Shown here one piece after another: positions 30,385 through 41,073 of a DNA stretch of 64,000 bases. The stretch is from the NCBI GenBank assembly GCA_963662175.1, contig OY759219.1, forward strand, positions 30,298,908-30,362,907, written 5' to 3'. The position numbers and the translations under genes were made by a program. Each line of letters starts with the position of its first letter. The first letter of the stretch is position 1. This DNA comes from Aradus depressus (Eukaryota; Arthropoda; Insecta; Hemiptera; Aradidae). Below the pieces are notes generated by a model, which saw nothing but the letters and a program-made list of their open reading frames with translations, ran no database searches and was not told where the DNA came from.

Positions 30385-30660
30385 ACTACTAATTTTTCGC
30401 TCTCCCTCTAAAATCAATATAACGATTAGAAAAAGAAATATAGAATAAGTTATGTAATCGGCAGAAGGGGGGGGGGGGGGGCGGGGCAGAGAGGGGCTCA
30501 ACTCAAAAACCCCACTTACTACCGGTGTAATAATTTTATCGATACAAAATTCAGTATGAGGGTTTAGGAGCTCCTATGTAAGTGAATTGATGAATAATAG
30601 CGCAAACGGTCGACATTCGTTCTGGGGAAGTACATTGCAGGCGATTCATTTATAACTTTA
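30385..30660. repeat. Family B, opposed pieces with G-tract
   Basis: Minus-strand TTTTTCGCTCTCCCTCTAAAATC near 30395, then plus-strand TTATGTAATCGGCAG, 15 G at 30467-30481, TACCGGTGTAATAATTTTATCG and tail TTCTGGGGAAGTACATTGC. 30661-31010 is AT-rich and unassigned. Confidence 0.62.
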
Positions 30661-31009
30661 TTTTTAAAAAATCGCACGTTAAACGTTATGCGTAATTATT
30701 GCATCTTCCATTATCAAGTACTTGAGCTGTTGTAAGACTCCTATATATTGGCTTGGATCGAACTCCACATTCCTCCAGCCATGACAGGCCATTAATAAAA
30801 ATGGATGCTCTTCCACGTCAGTTCTGACACGTAAAATAATAAATAAAAACTTGAAAATAATTGTTAATAGTTTAATTATAAACACATAGCCTTTTACATG
30901 ACAAAATAATTTAAGTTTAAACTTGTTTCCATACAAGAAAAAAAATATTTTAAATAAAATTGAAAAAAAGAAAATAATAAAACATAAAAAACGTTGTCAG
31001 TAAATATCC

Positions 31010-31255
31010 ACCATTTTCCAGGGCCTATCCGCTGAATCATACTAAATTTCGTGTCAATACGTCGTTACATAGGGGAGTTACAAGAGTTCTTGATTCCACC
31101 CATTTCCCTTAAGCCATTTCAAGTCGATACATTACAAACTAATGAATTTTTTGGAGGTTTTGCATTAAGCTCTCCCCCCCCCCCCCCCCCCCCCCCCCAT
31201 ATTTTCTTTGTCGAATTTGGCTGAAAATCAATGTAGAAAGTCATTGTAGAGTTCT
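31010..31255 (-). repeat. Family B with C-tract
   Basis: AATCATACTAAATTTCGTGTC, ACATAGGGGAGTTACAAGAG, 25 C at 31174-31198, then TCGAATTTGGCTGAAAATC. Confidence 0.65.
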
Positions 31256-31424
31256 TAAAAAATCAACAATTTATTTTTATTTTTCATTATAGGTTTAGAA
31301 AATAATATATTTTATTTTATTTATTGCTTATAAGATATGGATATTTTTCTTTTCTGTTTTATTTTTGTGTTATGGCTACCACTATTTTACAGTTTTCTCC
31401 TTTCAAAGGTCATATTTTGTTCAA

Positions 31425-31690
31425 TAGGTTAGGTTTTATGACTCATGCCCGGGCTTTAACTACGAGGTCATATCGCCTACTACCAGAGCGCTCTTCCGTC
31501 ACTCTGGTGGACATGAGCCCGTCTCTACTGTGGGAGTCCTAAATTTTGCCTATCCTAAATTTTCATTCACCTAGGGTAGGGGTCTTTAACGAGTACCTGA
31601 CATCGTTCAGGCTCGGGACCATCGCTTAGCGTCCTATCCGAAGGACGGCGTGTTTAAGTTTATTTTACCTCCCAGATAAAATAAACTAAA
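31425..31690 (-). repeat. SINE-1 copy with telomere-like tail, head missing
   Basis: Plus strand starts AATAGGTTAGGTTTTATGACTC; the body is near consensus to TTTATTTTACCTCCCAGATAAAATAAACTAA, where it stops before the tRNA-like head. Confidence 0.88.
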
Positions 31691-31824
31691 AAATTATTTG
31701 TATATTTTTATTTAGTTACTATATTACTTATTTGTAATTATAAGGTGGTATTCTTTAGTGCAATCCCTATATTCATTCTCTCATGAGTTTCCGTGCTCAC
31801 AGAGTACAAACACTGTCAGAAAAT

Positions 31825-32055
31825 TTTTTTCCTCGTTTTTGGATCAGGAGGTCAGAAAATATAAGCTGGGGAAGTGAAAAAAAAAACCTCCGTATGTATC
31901 GATAACTATCGTAGAATGAAACTATCGACAGGGAATTTTCTACGAATTCGTTTTTTTGGTATATACCTCCCAGATAACTGGCTATAGATTGAATATATCG
32001 ACATAAGTCAAAGTGTTTAAAGGGAGAGCAGAAACATACTTTACAAAATAATATT
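31825..32055 (+). repeat. Family B fragments
   Basis: GATCAGGAGGTCAGAAAATA and AGCTGGGGAAGTGAAA (head, minus strand) followed by AACTATCGTAGAATGAAACTATCG and AGGGAGAGCAGAAACA on the plus strand. Confidence 0.55.
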
Positions 32056-32590
32056 ACTATACATGTTTCAGATTTTGGTGGAGCTTATATGGGATTTATA
32101 AGGCGGAAGGTATTGAGGATTAATCCGGCTCTGTAGAGAGGCCTGGTTGTTGGAAACCTGAAGTCAATCCTGGCTTGGATTTATAGAGGTAGCAAGGGTG
32201 ACTCCATGTCAATACGATCTGTCTCCCATTGGATAAAGTTCGTCTTCTTCTTAGAGTAAGATCTTATTTTGGAACGAGGGAGATCACCCAGTCTCATCAT
32301 CAATCTACAGTCTGATAAGGAGTTGGAAAGTAGATCTTAATTAGTAATTGAGATCCTTGCGAAGTGGAAAGCATGACAACGTAATACTGGATGATACAGA
32401 AGTAGGGGAAAGTATCTACTGGCGCTGAAATCGGATCAAAGCTAGTGAGGCACTGCCTTTGGGAAATACATCTTTTAGGCTCAGGGTTCGGCCTGATATA
32501 TACATAATTCAGTTAAAACAAAAAAAATAAATAAATAAATGAAAATAGAAAATAATAATAATAAAGTACAAAGTAATAGAACCTAACTGT
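32056..32590. other. Unassigned, possibly retroelement-derived
   Basis: More balanced composition to 32500. On the minus strand a short frame reads MMRLGDLPRSKIRSYSKKK; I cannot assign it to a family. From 32510 the sequence becomes A-rich. Confidence 0.35.
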
Positions 32591-32658
32591 TAATTAACAA
32601 ATTAAAAAAAAAAAAAAATAGTGAAAAAACTTATAGTGAAATGATATTTTATTTAAAT

Positions 32659-33288
32659 CATGTATGGGCAACCTTTGACATGTTGCGGGCCAAACTTTAG
32701 TGTGCAAATACGTTCGCGGGCCGCGTAGATGGCTCAAAATAAAATAACGTCGGACTTTAAAGTAGTGTTCATAATTTTTAGCGATAGATATCAGACATGA
32801 AATAATAAGACAATGTTGTTATAATACAATTTATTAAAATAACAAAATGAAATGAAAAAAATAGGTACAATATTATAATTAAATCGTGAAATTTGGAATT
32901 ATTACAAACTACGAAAGTTAAGTAGCGACACCGAAATCAATGAGACACTTGAGCTTGAATTTGGGAAACTAATCCATTGATGTTTGGATTAATTCCACTG
33001 ATACAAAGACGTAAAGAATTTTCCAAATTATCTTCAGTGATCCTTGTACGATGTTTTGATTTATTAACTTTCATCATTGAAAAGAACTGTTCGCATTTAT
33101 AAGTACTGCCAAACGCACAAATCAATCTTCTTGCGAATTTTCAAAGCTGCGGAAAATGGTCTTCTTCGAGTTATTTTTTGTAGAAATTGCACAACTCCAT
33201 GTCTTCAAATTTAGATTTTAGGAGTGACTTTTTTTTTTTTAATTTGGTTTTTTAAAATGTCTCGCGGGCCGGTTGTTGCCCACATATG
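32659..33288 (-). mobile_element. Internally deleted hAT element (630 bp) in a LINE 3' UTR
   Basis: The terminal repeats CATGTATGGGCAAC (left) and CATATGTGGGCAAC (right, reverse complement) are flanked by an exact 8-bp duplication ATTTAAAT (32651-32658 and 33289-33296), the hallmark of hAT elements. On the minus strand 33230-32937 encodes the C-terminal dimerisation region: ICAFGSTYKCEQFFSMMKV, NKSKHRTRITEDNLENSLRL. This is the type found in GTF2IRD2/ZBED5-like transposases. The N-terminal and most catalytic parts are missing. GCGGGCC repeats lie just inside both ends. Confidence 0.92.
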
Positions 33289-33296
33289 ATTTAAAT

Positions 33297-33660
33297 ACTT
33301 CAATGTCCTCTGATTTTTAGCGCCCTTACTATGAATAGTATGATATTATTGAGGTTTTGGTTGTTTGCAATGTTGAAAAGGGTCTTGTGAGGTTGCGGAC
33401 TCTTTAGTGCTTCTACCAGGTACTTTTTTCTTAATTGGCTGAAGGCTGGACACTCCATGAAGTGGTAAATGTCGTCCGGTCGCAGACATTACAGCTCTCT
33501 TCCCTGTTGTTAATCAGTTGAACACGTTAGGAAATCACAAGTTTGACTCTACGGGGTTCCTGGTCACTTGGTTGAACGAAGAAGCAGACCAACTGTCCAA
33601 GGAAGGTAGAAGAATGTCCACAAAGCGAAATTATCACAGACATTCAAATCCTGGGTGAGA
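33297..33660 (-). pseudogene. Non-LTR retrotransposon end with inverted RNase H segment
   Basis: On the minus strand 33490-33310 reads DDIYHFMECPAFSQLRKKYL and continues without stop to FIVRALKIRGH, the C-terminal knuckle region (H-x4-C) and end of an ORF2. Adjacent, on the plus strand, 33490-33650 reads LNEEADQLSKEGRRMS, the last part of an RNase H domain (NEEAD motif). In an intact ORF2 the RNase H precedes the knuckle on the same strand, so the 5' part is inverted, the pattern produced by twin priming. The hAT element at 32659 sits in the 3' UTR. Confidence 0.78.
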
Positions 33661-33814
33661 ATTCCAAGGTGTTGGGGTTTGGGATCCTGAGCCTCAAATT
33701 TTGAAAATTTTAGAAGATTAGATCATTAGAGTAGTCTTAGATGTGCTAAGGAAATTTGAAGATTAGGTCTTGGTATCCTCAGATCGAGGTAAGACAAGAC
33801 GACAAGGTAAGACC

Positions 33815-34000
33815 CCCCGTGCTGGGGAAGTACATAACCGTTGATTCACCTCCAATGACGACACCTATTGATTTTCAGCCAAATCGGATGAAGGGAAGGA
33901 AGGGACTAGGGGGAGGCTCAATGACTGCAGATGATATAATGAATGTATCAACATAAAATTTAACATGAGGATTCAGAATTCCCAAACCAAATATTGAGTG
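33815..34000 (+). repeat. Family B tail and module
   Basis: GTGCTGGGGAAGTACATAACC, ATGACGACACCTATTGATTTTC, AGCCAAATCGGATGAAGGG, ATAATGAATGTATCAACATAAAAT. Confidence 0.65.
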
Positions 34001-34815
34001 ATTTACTCACTTTTTTTTTTTGTGAAAAATTATTTAATTTAGTAAGAAAGTAAATATTAAAGAATATAGTTTTTTCGTAAGAAATTCTTGAATATTCAAA
34101 ACGGGGAACTTCGGAATGTTTTCTGGAATCTGTTGTCCAAAATCGATGTCCTGATGAAAGTCATAATTATCTATATTCTGTCAACGGTGGAATGTTAATC
34201 TATAAGTTTACCTATATAATGAAAGGGTTTTCTCCACGAAACCCGCGAATATTTTTGAGAATGGTTGTTAATTTGATAATGTTGAATATTCAGATTTGGT
34301 CAGGATGGCACTACGATCTTGAGGCTTCAGTTTGGTCAAGGGCAGTCGTTAAGCAACCTCGTTCCAATCTCTCCAGGTTTTTTTAATAACCTGTGATCCT
34401 CGACTGGCTAACAGGTACGAGGCAGGTTCCCCTAAACACAGGGTCCGCTGGGTAATGAATGCGTATAATGTGTAAATTGGAGGGCTACAAGACGGTCAGT
34501 AATGTTGTAATTATCAGGGGCAGGAAGAGAAGCAAAGTGTAGCATACGGACAGACGGACGGCCATCACTGGAACCAGGTAGCCATCTTGGGGTTCTTCAA
34601 AACTCCGGGGGCAGGAATTAAGGTGTACTCATTAAACACCCACAGAAGGGACAAGTCATTTTGGGGCGGGGCCTAGCTTTGCAGAGACATTCCACAATGG
34701 AGTCACTGTGTGCCGTGGTCAACCATTTAGGAGATAGGTGGGTTCTTACGGAAAAACTTTGAATATCTGTTTTCGTGTTGAAGGATGAAATTTGGATGAA
34801 GAATTTCATCCTAGG
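34001..34815. other. Unassigned stretch
   Basis: AT-rich to 34390, then more balanced. A minus-strand frame of 63 codons (34809-34618) ends MTCPFCGCLMSTP; one C-x2-C is not enough to call a domain. No repeat recognised. Confidence 0.35.
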
Positions 34816-34818
34816 GAA

Positions 34819-35100
34819 TCAGTATGAAGTTTGGAAGAAGAACTTTATAGTAGGAGAAGAGCATGAAGTTTGGAAGAACAGCTTTACAGTAGGAGAAGAT
34901 CATGAAGTTTGGAAGAAGAGCTTTATAGTAGAAGAGCATGAAGTTTGAAAGAAGAACTTTGTAGTAGAAGAGCATGAAGTTTGGAAGAGCTTTATAGTAG
35001 AAGAAGAGCATGAAGTTTGGAAGAAGAGCTTTATAGTAGAAGAAGAGCATGAAGTTTGGAAGAACAGCTTTATAGTAGGAGAGGAGCATGAAGTTTGGAT
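34819..35100. repeat. 36-39-bp tandem repeat
   Basis: About seven copies of ATGAAGTTTGGAAGAAGAGC followed by TTTATAGTAGAAGAAGAGC, 39 bp with 3-bp or 6-bp length variants. All lengths are multiples of 3, so the minus-strand frame is open throughout (92 codons, unit YYKALLPNFMLFF). There is no evidence that it is expressed. Confidence 0.9.
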
Positions 35101-35144
35101 GAACGAAAGGAAAATTAAGTTCGGGGTTTCTAGTTGTACCTATG

Positions 35145-35520
35145 GAGTACTAAAAAAATATCAACATTAGACTTACATAGGGGCTCCATACTAAATTTTT
35201 TGTCTATAAATTCTTTATATCGGCAGTTATTAGGGTTTTTGAATGCCCTCTCCCTGCAACCGACCCTTCCCATTGGCCAATATTGCTGAAATTTGACAGG
35301 TTATGTCCTCACTGGGTTTTGATTTCAAATATGAAATTTCATGTCGATACATTCATTACATCGACAGTTATTGGTGTTTTTGAGTTGAGCTGTCCTCTGA
35401 TCCCCCCATTCCAATCGGTTGATTTGGCTGAAAGTTGTTAGAATGTTCTGAATACCTCGTTTAACCTTTTTTACCAATTACATAACTTCCTCTATACTTC
35501 GTGTAGCTGGGAAACTAACA
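35145..35520 (-). repeat. Family B copy
   Basis: CCATACTAAATTTTTTGTC, CGGCAGTTATTAGGG, TTGAATTTCATGTCGATACATTC-like core, GGTTGATTTGGCTGAAAG, and the head AACTTCCTCTATACTTCGTG, GTAGCTGGGAAACTAA. Confidence 0.7.
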
Positions 35521-35599
35521 ATATAGTATGGATTCGAACCTCTCAGATAGTTTCTTAAATTATACAAAAGTATACAAGACGTATACTAGTGTAAATCTA

Positions 35600-36780
35600 G
35601 GTCAACTTAGTCCATTAAGAGGACATTAAGATTTGGAGAGAGGACATTAGAGCCGAGGTAGGAGACATTGAGATTTGCATAGACACACCATTTGGAGACT
35701 CGGAATGGTTCTGTTTGGGGGCGCCTGCAACCTCACTCTCAGGTAAAAAACATGCGGCTAATTTCAGAGGGTGCCCTGAATGTCTGATGAATACAGAACA
35801 GGGCAAGGGGGCCTCTTTTGTACGCTCTGTTTTGTCTGGTTCAGTCAGATCCACAACCCTTTTGTACCCATTCAGAGCAAGTCTTCTGTATTCAGCCGCA
35901 TTAGTCTATTAATGTACCATACCTCGATCCAAAGATCTCTCTTCCGTATTTCTGGAGGGAAACATCAAGACATCAACCGGTTCAGTTACATAATATATTA
36001 ATGTGAGGTTGCCCGGGAGTAACATTACGTTGTATGATTTTACCTGAAGCTCGCTAGAAGTTTAAAATTTTTGTCAAGTAGCCAAGAGATTCAGTTCTTG
36101 TGTTCCATGTGTGACTGCAAAGAGGGAGGCTTTTTAAAGATCGAGATTAGAAGAAAGGATAACTGTGTCCTATACAAACGTGTGTAGGATAGTGTCCAGA
36201 TGAGGATATCTAGAATAGCAGATAGGACTTAGAATACCTTCCTGAGGAACGTCTGCAACCAGAGAGTAGTACCGATTCGGAGACCGATTCAACATAGTAA
36301 ATTCAAAAATCTATCTTCTATGTATGGTCTAATAGAAATGCTTCGTAGAGGCCTTGACGCCAAAGACGAGAAACATTTGAAAATCGTAATGATTAATGGA
36401 GTCGACAGTATCTTTTCAATGTAGAAGGAATTCAAAATTTGGCCAACGTTTCAAAAACTATTTATTTCCTTCTTCAGGGCCTTATAATGACTTGAGTGGA
36501 TGTGTGTGGTGAAGGTGTTGTGAGTTTGTGTCCAGTTTGGAACATTACTGGACACAAACTCACAACACCTTCACCACACACATCCACTCAAGTCATTATA
36601 AGGCCCTGAAGAAGGAAATAAATAGTTTTCGAAACGTTGGCCAAATTTTGAATTTTTCATTTGAAAATCGGTTTGAGAGTCTTCTGATGAGGAGAATTCC
36701 TTCTCCATAGGCAAGTAAGTCGTCCGTAATATGATGGCATTGAATAAATACGCAATTTTCATGGCTTTATTCATTTTTTT
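35600..36780 (-). pseudogene. Jockey-like reverse transcriptase remnant, heavily decayed
   Basis: Minus strand reading: 36774-36690 gives FNAIILRTTYLP, like the segment before the RT fingers. After the insertion at 36387-36657 come pieces around 36270-36080: VADVPQEGILSPICYSRY (from GVPQGSxLSP), then DTVILSSNLDL where the catalytic YADD motif should be (A and one D lost to a stop), then ELNLLAT. The segment 35990-35620 likely continues the RT C-terminal region with weaker similarity (SLDRGMVH). Many stops and frameshifts; non-functional. Confidence 0.6.
36387..36657 (+). mobile_element. Hammerhead-like inverted-pair element, family C (271 bp)
   Basis: Exact 13-bp duplications CATTTGAAAATCG at 36374-36386 and 36658-36670; the target is the decayed RT. 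Inverted arms about 36425-36540 and 36551-36657. Plus-strand motif 36602-36642: GGCC, CTGAAGA, extra A, GGAAA-hairpin-TTTTC, GAAAC, GTT, GGCC, so stem I is GGCC/GGCC and the base after GAA starts a self-complementary ACGT. The minus-strand motif at 36441-36482 is nearly the same, with TTTTT in place of TTTTC. A ~38-nt asymmetric end (TAATGATTAATGGAGTCGAC) is present only at the left. No coding capacity. Confidence 0.9.
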
Positions 36781-36784
36781 TACC

Positions 36785-36895
36785 CATTTTTGCTATCAGA
36801 GTGTTGGAAAAGATGAAATTCTGGTGTGAACTCAACATAGAATTTTTTACCGATTCCATAACTTGGCCTATACTTCTTTTAGGAGGGGAAGTAAA
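36785..36895 (-). repeat. Family B head
   Basis: GAACTCAACATAGAATTTTTTACC, GATTCCATAACTTGGCC, CTATACTTCTTTTAGGAGGGG. 36896-37205 is unassigned, with a minus-strand 64-codon frame that I do not recognise. Confidence 0.55.
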
Positions 36896-37209
36896 AAAAG
36901 ATTATTCAGAAGTATGGTGGCCCTCAGAGCAAGAGTGACGGCAGGTGTAGCATATGAAGTAGCTATTTCTTCTTTAAAATTAATAAAAGGATCCATCCTT
37001 GTTTTTTCCTTCGTGTGACATATACCAGTTTCCCAGTTGTATATTTCATAATTAATGTTCAAAAAAAATTAATAATAAAAAATTATATTAGAAATGTAAA
37101 AATATGGACTACATTTGCAGAGGCCATACCCTTCGTTTTATTAAAATTCTTGATAGACTTATAAAGTCAGCTCAATGTTATTTTCACTACTTCATTTAAT
37201 TTCTTTATT

Positions 37210-38015
37210 GTCGTTTAAATTTCGCTCTACCTTCACCAAACGACTGTTTGGACTACAAATTATTATTTGTTTACATGGTGATTTTGAATCCTCATTCTAA
37301 ATTTCGTGTCGATACATTTATTATATCGGCAGTTATTATATTATTATTATTTTTTTTTTTTTAAATCCCCTCTCTCTCTTCCCTTTGGGTAGATTTGGCT
37401 GAAAATCAATAGGTGTTCTCCTTACAGGTTTCTGTATACACATATAACATTTTGCGTAGATATATTTAGGAGTTATCTTGTTCACAGACAGTTTTAGTAT
37501 AGTATAGTATTATGGGGCAGTAAAATTTCTAGGGGGAGTATAATTGGTCAATAATTCGATGCAAAGTTTTCAACGAAATTTCATGTTTTCCGACTTCTAA
37601 ATTCCAAAAATGAAGAAAAAAAAAAGTCTGTGTGTTTGTCTCCGATAGAATGAATGTATCGACACGAAATTTTATATGTGTATCCAGAAACCCATTTAAT
37701 GACGGCACCTATTGTTTTTCAGCTAAATCGACCAAAGGGAAAAGGGGGAATAGGGCGGAGGTTTGACATAAAAACTGTTTTAAAAAAAAAAATTTTTTTT
37801 AAATTTTCCGTGGAATCGGCCGAAGAGGAGGATCAGAGAGTGGCTTAACGCAAAAACCCTAATAACAGTCAAAGTAATGGATGTATCGAAACGAAATTTT
37901 GTATGTTCGTCCAGAACCCCATAAGGACGACACCTAATGATTTTCAGCCAAATTTACCAAAGGGAAGAGGGAGATCAGAGGGGGCTCAACACAAAAAGTT
38001 GAATTTCGTCGACCA
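37210..38015. repeat. Family B, opposed copies
   Basis: Minus-strand copy to 37500 (ATTTCGCTCTACCTTCACC, GTGTCGATACATTTATTATATCG) and a plus-strand copy from about 37530 with three modules (GAATGAATGTATCGACACG, GGATGTATCGAAACGAAATT). The long plus-strand frames are repeat by-products. Confidence 0.68.
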
Positions 38016-38710
38016 CAAGAATATCTCACTCTTCCTAATATATCATTGGTCACTCCTACCCTAATTATTATTATTATTATTATTGAATTTATTTATATAT
38101 GTTGGATTATTCATCTGACCTGAATTTTATTTAATTTAAACTATTGCTTTATTCATGGGTTCTGTAGACAATACTCGTATGCCTACAAACTTATAAAAGT
38201 CTTTTTATATAGGTCGTTCTTCTGACTTAGGTGAATGATTTGTGTTCCATTGTTGAAGACAAGGTCATTCCTTCCCTATGCAACTCTAGACTGCATTACC
38301 ATTCAAAGGAAAATTCAATGATAAAAAAATAAATTATATGAAAAAAAAATACAATTAGCAAGTCAAATGTCTTATCGGCGTTTAGTTAAGTATCTATTCT
38401 TTGCAGTGGACAAAATTTCATAACTATGTATATATATATATAAAATAATTTCTCTTATTTAGTAACTCTTTCATTGTTTATTTATAAATATTTTTTTCAA
38501 TATATATATTCGCAATAACTTGCGAAAATGGAATACAGAATGGAAAATGGAGATGAATGGCGTAAAAGTGGATACGTACTGTGAAGCGAACATTTATAAG
38601 TTGTTTCGTGATTGAGAATCTAAATTCAAGTACGTTTATTATATTTTTATTTTAATTATGCGCGATACTTCCAAAGTCAATAAATTAATGATGCTGATCA
38701 CTAATTTTTC
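38016..38710. other. AT-rich stretch, no gene seen
   Basis: Contains an (ATT)n run near 38066 and a (TA)n run near 38430. No supported feature. Confidence 0.45.
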
Positions 38711-38713
38711 TTG

Positions 38714-38915
38714 AGGGTGTCTGTAGCTCAGTCTACTGAAGTCAAGATCGCGGGTTGAAAACCCTACCGAGGCCCTTAGGTTCTTTATCTGGGAGTTAAG
38801 GAGTGTGCGAAATCAGGCTCGTGACCCCTACCCTAGGTGAATAAACCTACGTAGGCGAAATTTGGTGGTTCAGTGTGGCGAAAGAGCGCTCCTCTGAGCT
38901 ACTAGCGCCCTCAAT
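38714..38915 (+). repeat. SINE-1 copy, rearranged
   Basis: Left side has a degenerate head (GTCTGTAGCTCAGTC, GATCGCGGGTTGAAAACCC), the body is truncated at GAGCGCTCC, and the right end CTGAGCTACTAGCGCCCTC is a second head in the opposite orientation. Two opposed SINE-1 insertions or an inversion would explain this. Confidence 0.65.
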
Positions 38916-38959
38916 CGACCGTATTAATTGTTGACTTATCCAGGGACCTGAATCCTCTT

Positions 38960-39305
38960 ACTAATTTTATTTATTTATTTATTTATTTGAGAGCATTTCA
39001 ACTGCGAAGAGTGCCCGGTACAGTGATCTTTATGTTAGGGTCAGGCTCTTAACCAGGGGACAATGGGAGGCACGACCAGGTCTCTCTCTGCAGTAGGCCA
39101 TGTAGCAGGCTGTTTGAAGGGAGAACAGCTTGGCCTGATAGAGAGGGTGTGCTCGTTCCTGCAGCCGACTACACCCTCCAAGCTCGGAACTGTTTCAGTC
39201 CAGAGAGCCCGGCGGCGCCTCCCCAAGCTCCTCAACCGGACCGGCACATGCGCGCCAGGCCACCCCCAGGCCTCACACGGACCCGCATCCCACAACTACC
39301 CTAAA
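38960..39305 (-). mobile_element. GC-rich retroelement fragment with (AAAT)n tail
   Basis: A sharp GC-rich island (over 55%) in AT-rich DNA. Read on the minus strand it ends GCAGTTGAAATGCTCTC followed by (AAATA)n repeats at 38966-38990, the kind of tail left by target-primed retrotransposition. The minus-strand frame 39295-39041 (84 codons, ending AERDLVVPPIVPWLRA) could be the C terminus of its protein, but I do not recognise the family. Codon use is strongly G/C-ending, unlike other elements here. Confidence 0.5.
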
Positions 39306-39540
39306 TGTTGTCAATACCTTCATTACATCGACAGTTATTAATATTTTTGTAACGAGCCCCCTCCCCTGGTCACCTCCTTCCATATGCCGACTTTCACGAA
39401 AAATAAATAGGAATCAAACATATGGAATTTTGAATTTACATATAAAATTTTATAACATCGGCATTTGTGGTTTTTGAATTTGACTGAAAATCCAACGTGT
39501 CCTTATGAGGTTTTAGATACACACATAAACTTTCGTACGA
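39306..39540 (-). repeat. Family B modules
   Basis: AATACCTTCATTACATCGACAG, TTATTAATATTTTTG, ACTGAAAATCCAACGTGTCC. Confidence 0.6.
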
Positions 39541-39718
39541 TGTTGAATACTCGTTAAAGATTCCTGCCCTAGGTGAATACAAATTTAGGATAGGCAAAAT
39601 TTAGGACTCCCAAAGTAGAGTCGGGCTCATGTCCACCAGAGTGACGAAAGAGAGCTCTGGTAGTAGACTATATGACCTCGTAGTCAAAGCCCGGGCATGA
39701 GTCACATAATAACTAACT
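39541..39718 (+). repeat. SINE-1 3' half
   Basis: CTCGTTAAAGATTCCTGCCC through GAGAGCTCTGGTAGTAG to tail GGGCATGAGTCACATAATAACTAACTA. Nested in family B: the same repeat resumes at 39720. Confidence 0.82.
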
Positions 39719-39870
39719 ATACACTTTCGAGGATATACATTTATTCTATCGGGTGTTATCGTTTTCAGACACACTGTAGTCGGAAAACATAAATTTCCGT
39801 TGAAAACTGATTATCGAATTTCTGATATAATAATTAACTTCCCCTGTACTTCATATAACTGGGGAAGTAA
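39719..39870 (-). repeat. Family B head
   Basis: TAGTCGGAAAACATAAATTTCC, AATTAACTTCCCCTGTACTTC, AACTGGGGAAGTAA: the complete head end. Confidence 0.7.
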
Positions 39871-40014
39871 ACGATATATTTATATTATCATAAAGATATA
39901 TTTATATTATCATAAAGATATATTTATATTATCATAAAGATATATTTATATTATCATAAAGATATATTTATATTATCATAAAGATATTTTAATATTATCA
40001 TAAAGATATATTAA
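39871..40014. repeat. 22-bp AT tandem repeat
   Basis: Six and a half copies of GATATATTTATATTATCATAAA; the last two carry point changes (TTTTAATATT, TTAATATTA). A SINE-1 scrap (CTTAAGTTTATTTTACCTCCC) follows at 40022. Confidence 0.95.
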
Positions 40015-40214
40015 TATTAAAGCTTAAGTTTATTTTACCTCCCAACGAAAAATTGTCATATTATTATTTATTGTGGTTTTAGGGCGAAAAACTGCCATGG
40101 TTATCACGAAAAATTGTCATATTTCAGTCATTAATTGATGCCATAGAAACCGACAGACACATGTTTGTAAATAATATATATATATTTATTTTTTTTGCTG
40201 CAAAACCATAAATG

Positions 40215-40239
40215 TTCCCCCCTTTCGCCTACGCCACTG
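40215..40239 (-). mobile_element. hAT-type terminus (one end only)
   Basis: Minus strand CAGTGGCGTAGGCGAAAGGG, the common start of ZMYM1-type hAT elements. The partner end was not found. 40240-40690 has no supported gene. Confidence 0.45.
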
Positions 40240-40689
40240 ACAGAAGATGTATGACTTAAATATCATTTTAGACAAACGATATTATTATTTAATTTATTCC
40301 TGATTTAATTTCTATTTAATTAATGAAAGTGCAGTGTGATTATTGTTTGTTGTCTAAGTTTACATTGAATACAATCAGCCTCCAATGAAACCATGCCTGA
40401 TGTCTGCATATTTTAATTCTTTATGAAAGATAGTGTTCACCAGGCATAATGATTGACTGTTAACAGTTAATTAAATTTTAAATAAATATTTAACGTAATG
40501 AAAATGGAGACTTGGTTGATATTGTCTCCCACACTGGGCATTGTCTTGGCTTATTTCCATTTTTGTCCCATTATAACATCGATATCAGCCCCCTTCTCAA
40601 AATTTACATATCCGGGTATAATTTTCTGTGGGAGATCCTCTCCTTGTGTACTTTCTGGTTTTTGTTCTATGAAAAATATTAGATAATTG

Positions 40690-40912
40690 TGTACTCATGC
40701 CTGAGCTCTACAACGTTATATCGCCTACTACCAGAGCGCTTTTTCGTTAGTCTGATGGACATGAGCCCGGACTCTACAGCGGGAGTCTCAGGTTTATTCA
40801 TAGGATAGGGCCTTTTAACGAATACCTGACGTACAGACTCGGGACCATCGCTGTACGTCTCATCCGTAGGACGGCGTGCTCAAGGTTTTATACCTCCAAG
40901 ATAAAAAAAAAC
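40690..40912 (-). repeat. SINE-1 copy, diverged
   Basis: TACTCATGCCTGAGCTCTAC, TATCGCCTACTACCAGAGCG, CATCCGTAGGACGGCGTGC, then TTATACCTCCAAGATAAAA; head lost. Confidence 0.78.
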
Positions 40913-41073
40913 CTAGATATTTTGTTTTCTTCGGTTTTAAGGGTATTCGAGGTGAGTGACACGAAATCAGTTCACATCGTTAACAAAAATCCCATGCCTT
41001 TAAAAAACGAAGTGCCTTATCGAGGCCTCAAACTCGATTAACGACAACTTGGAATCCTCACACGAGACTGAAA

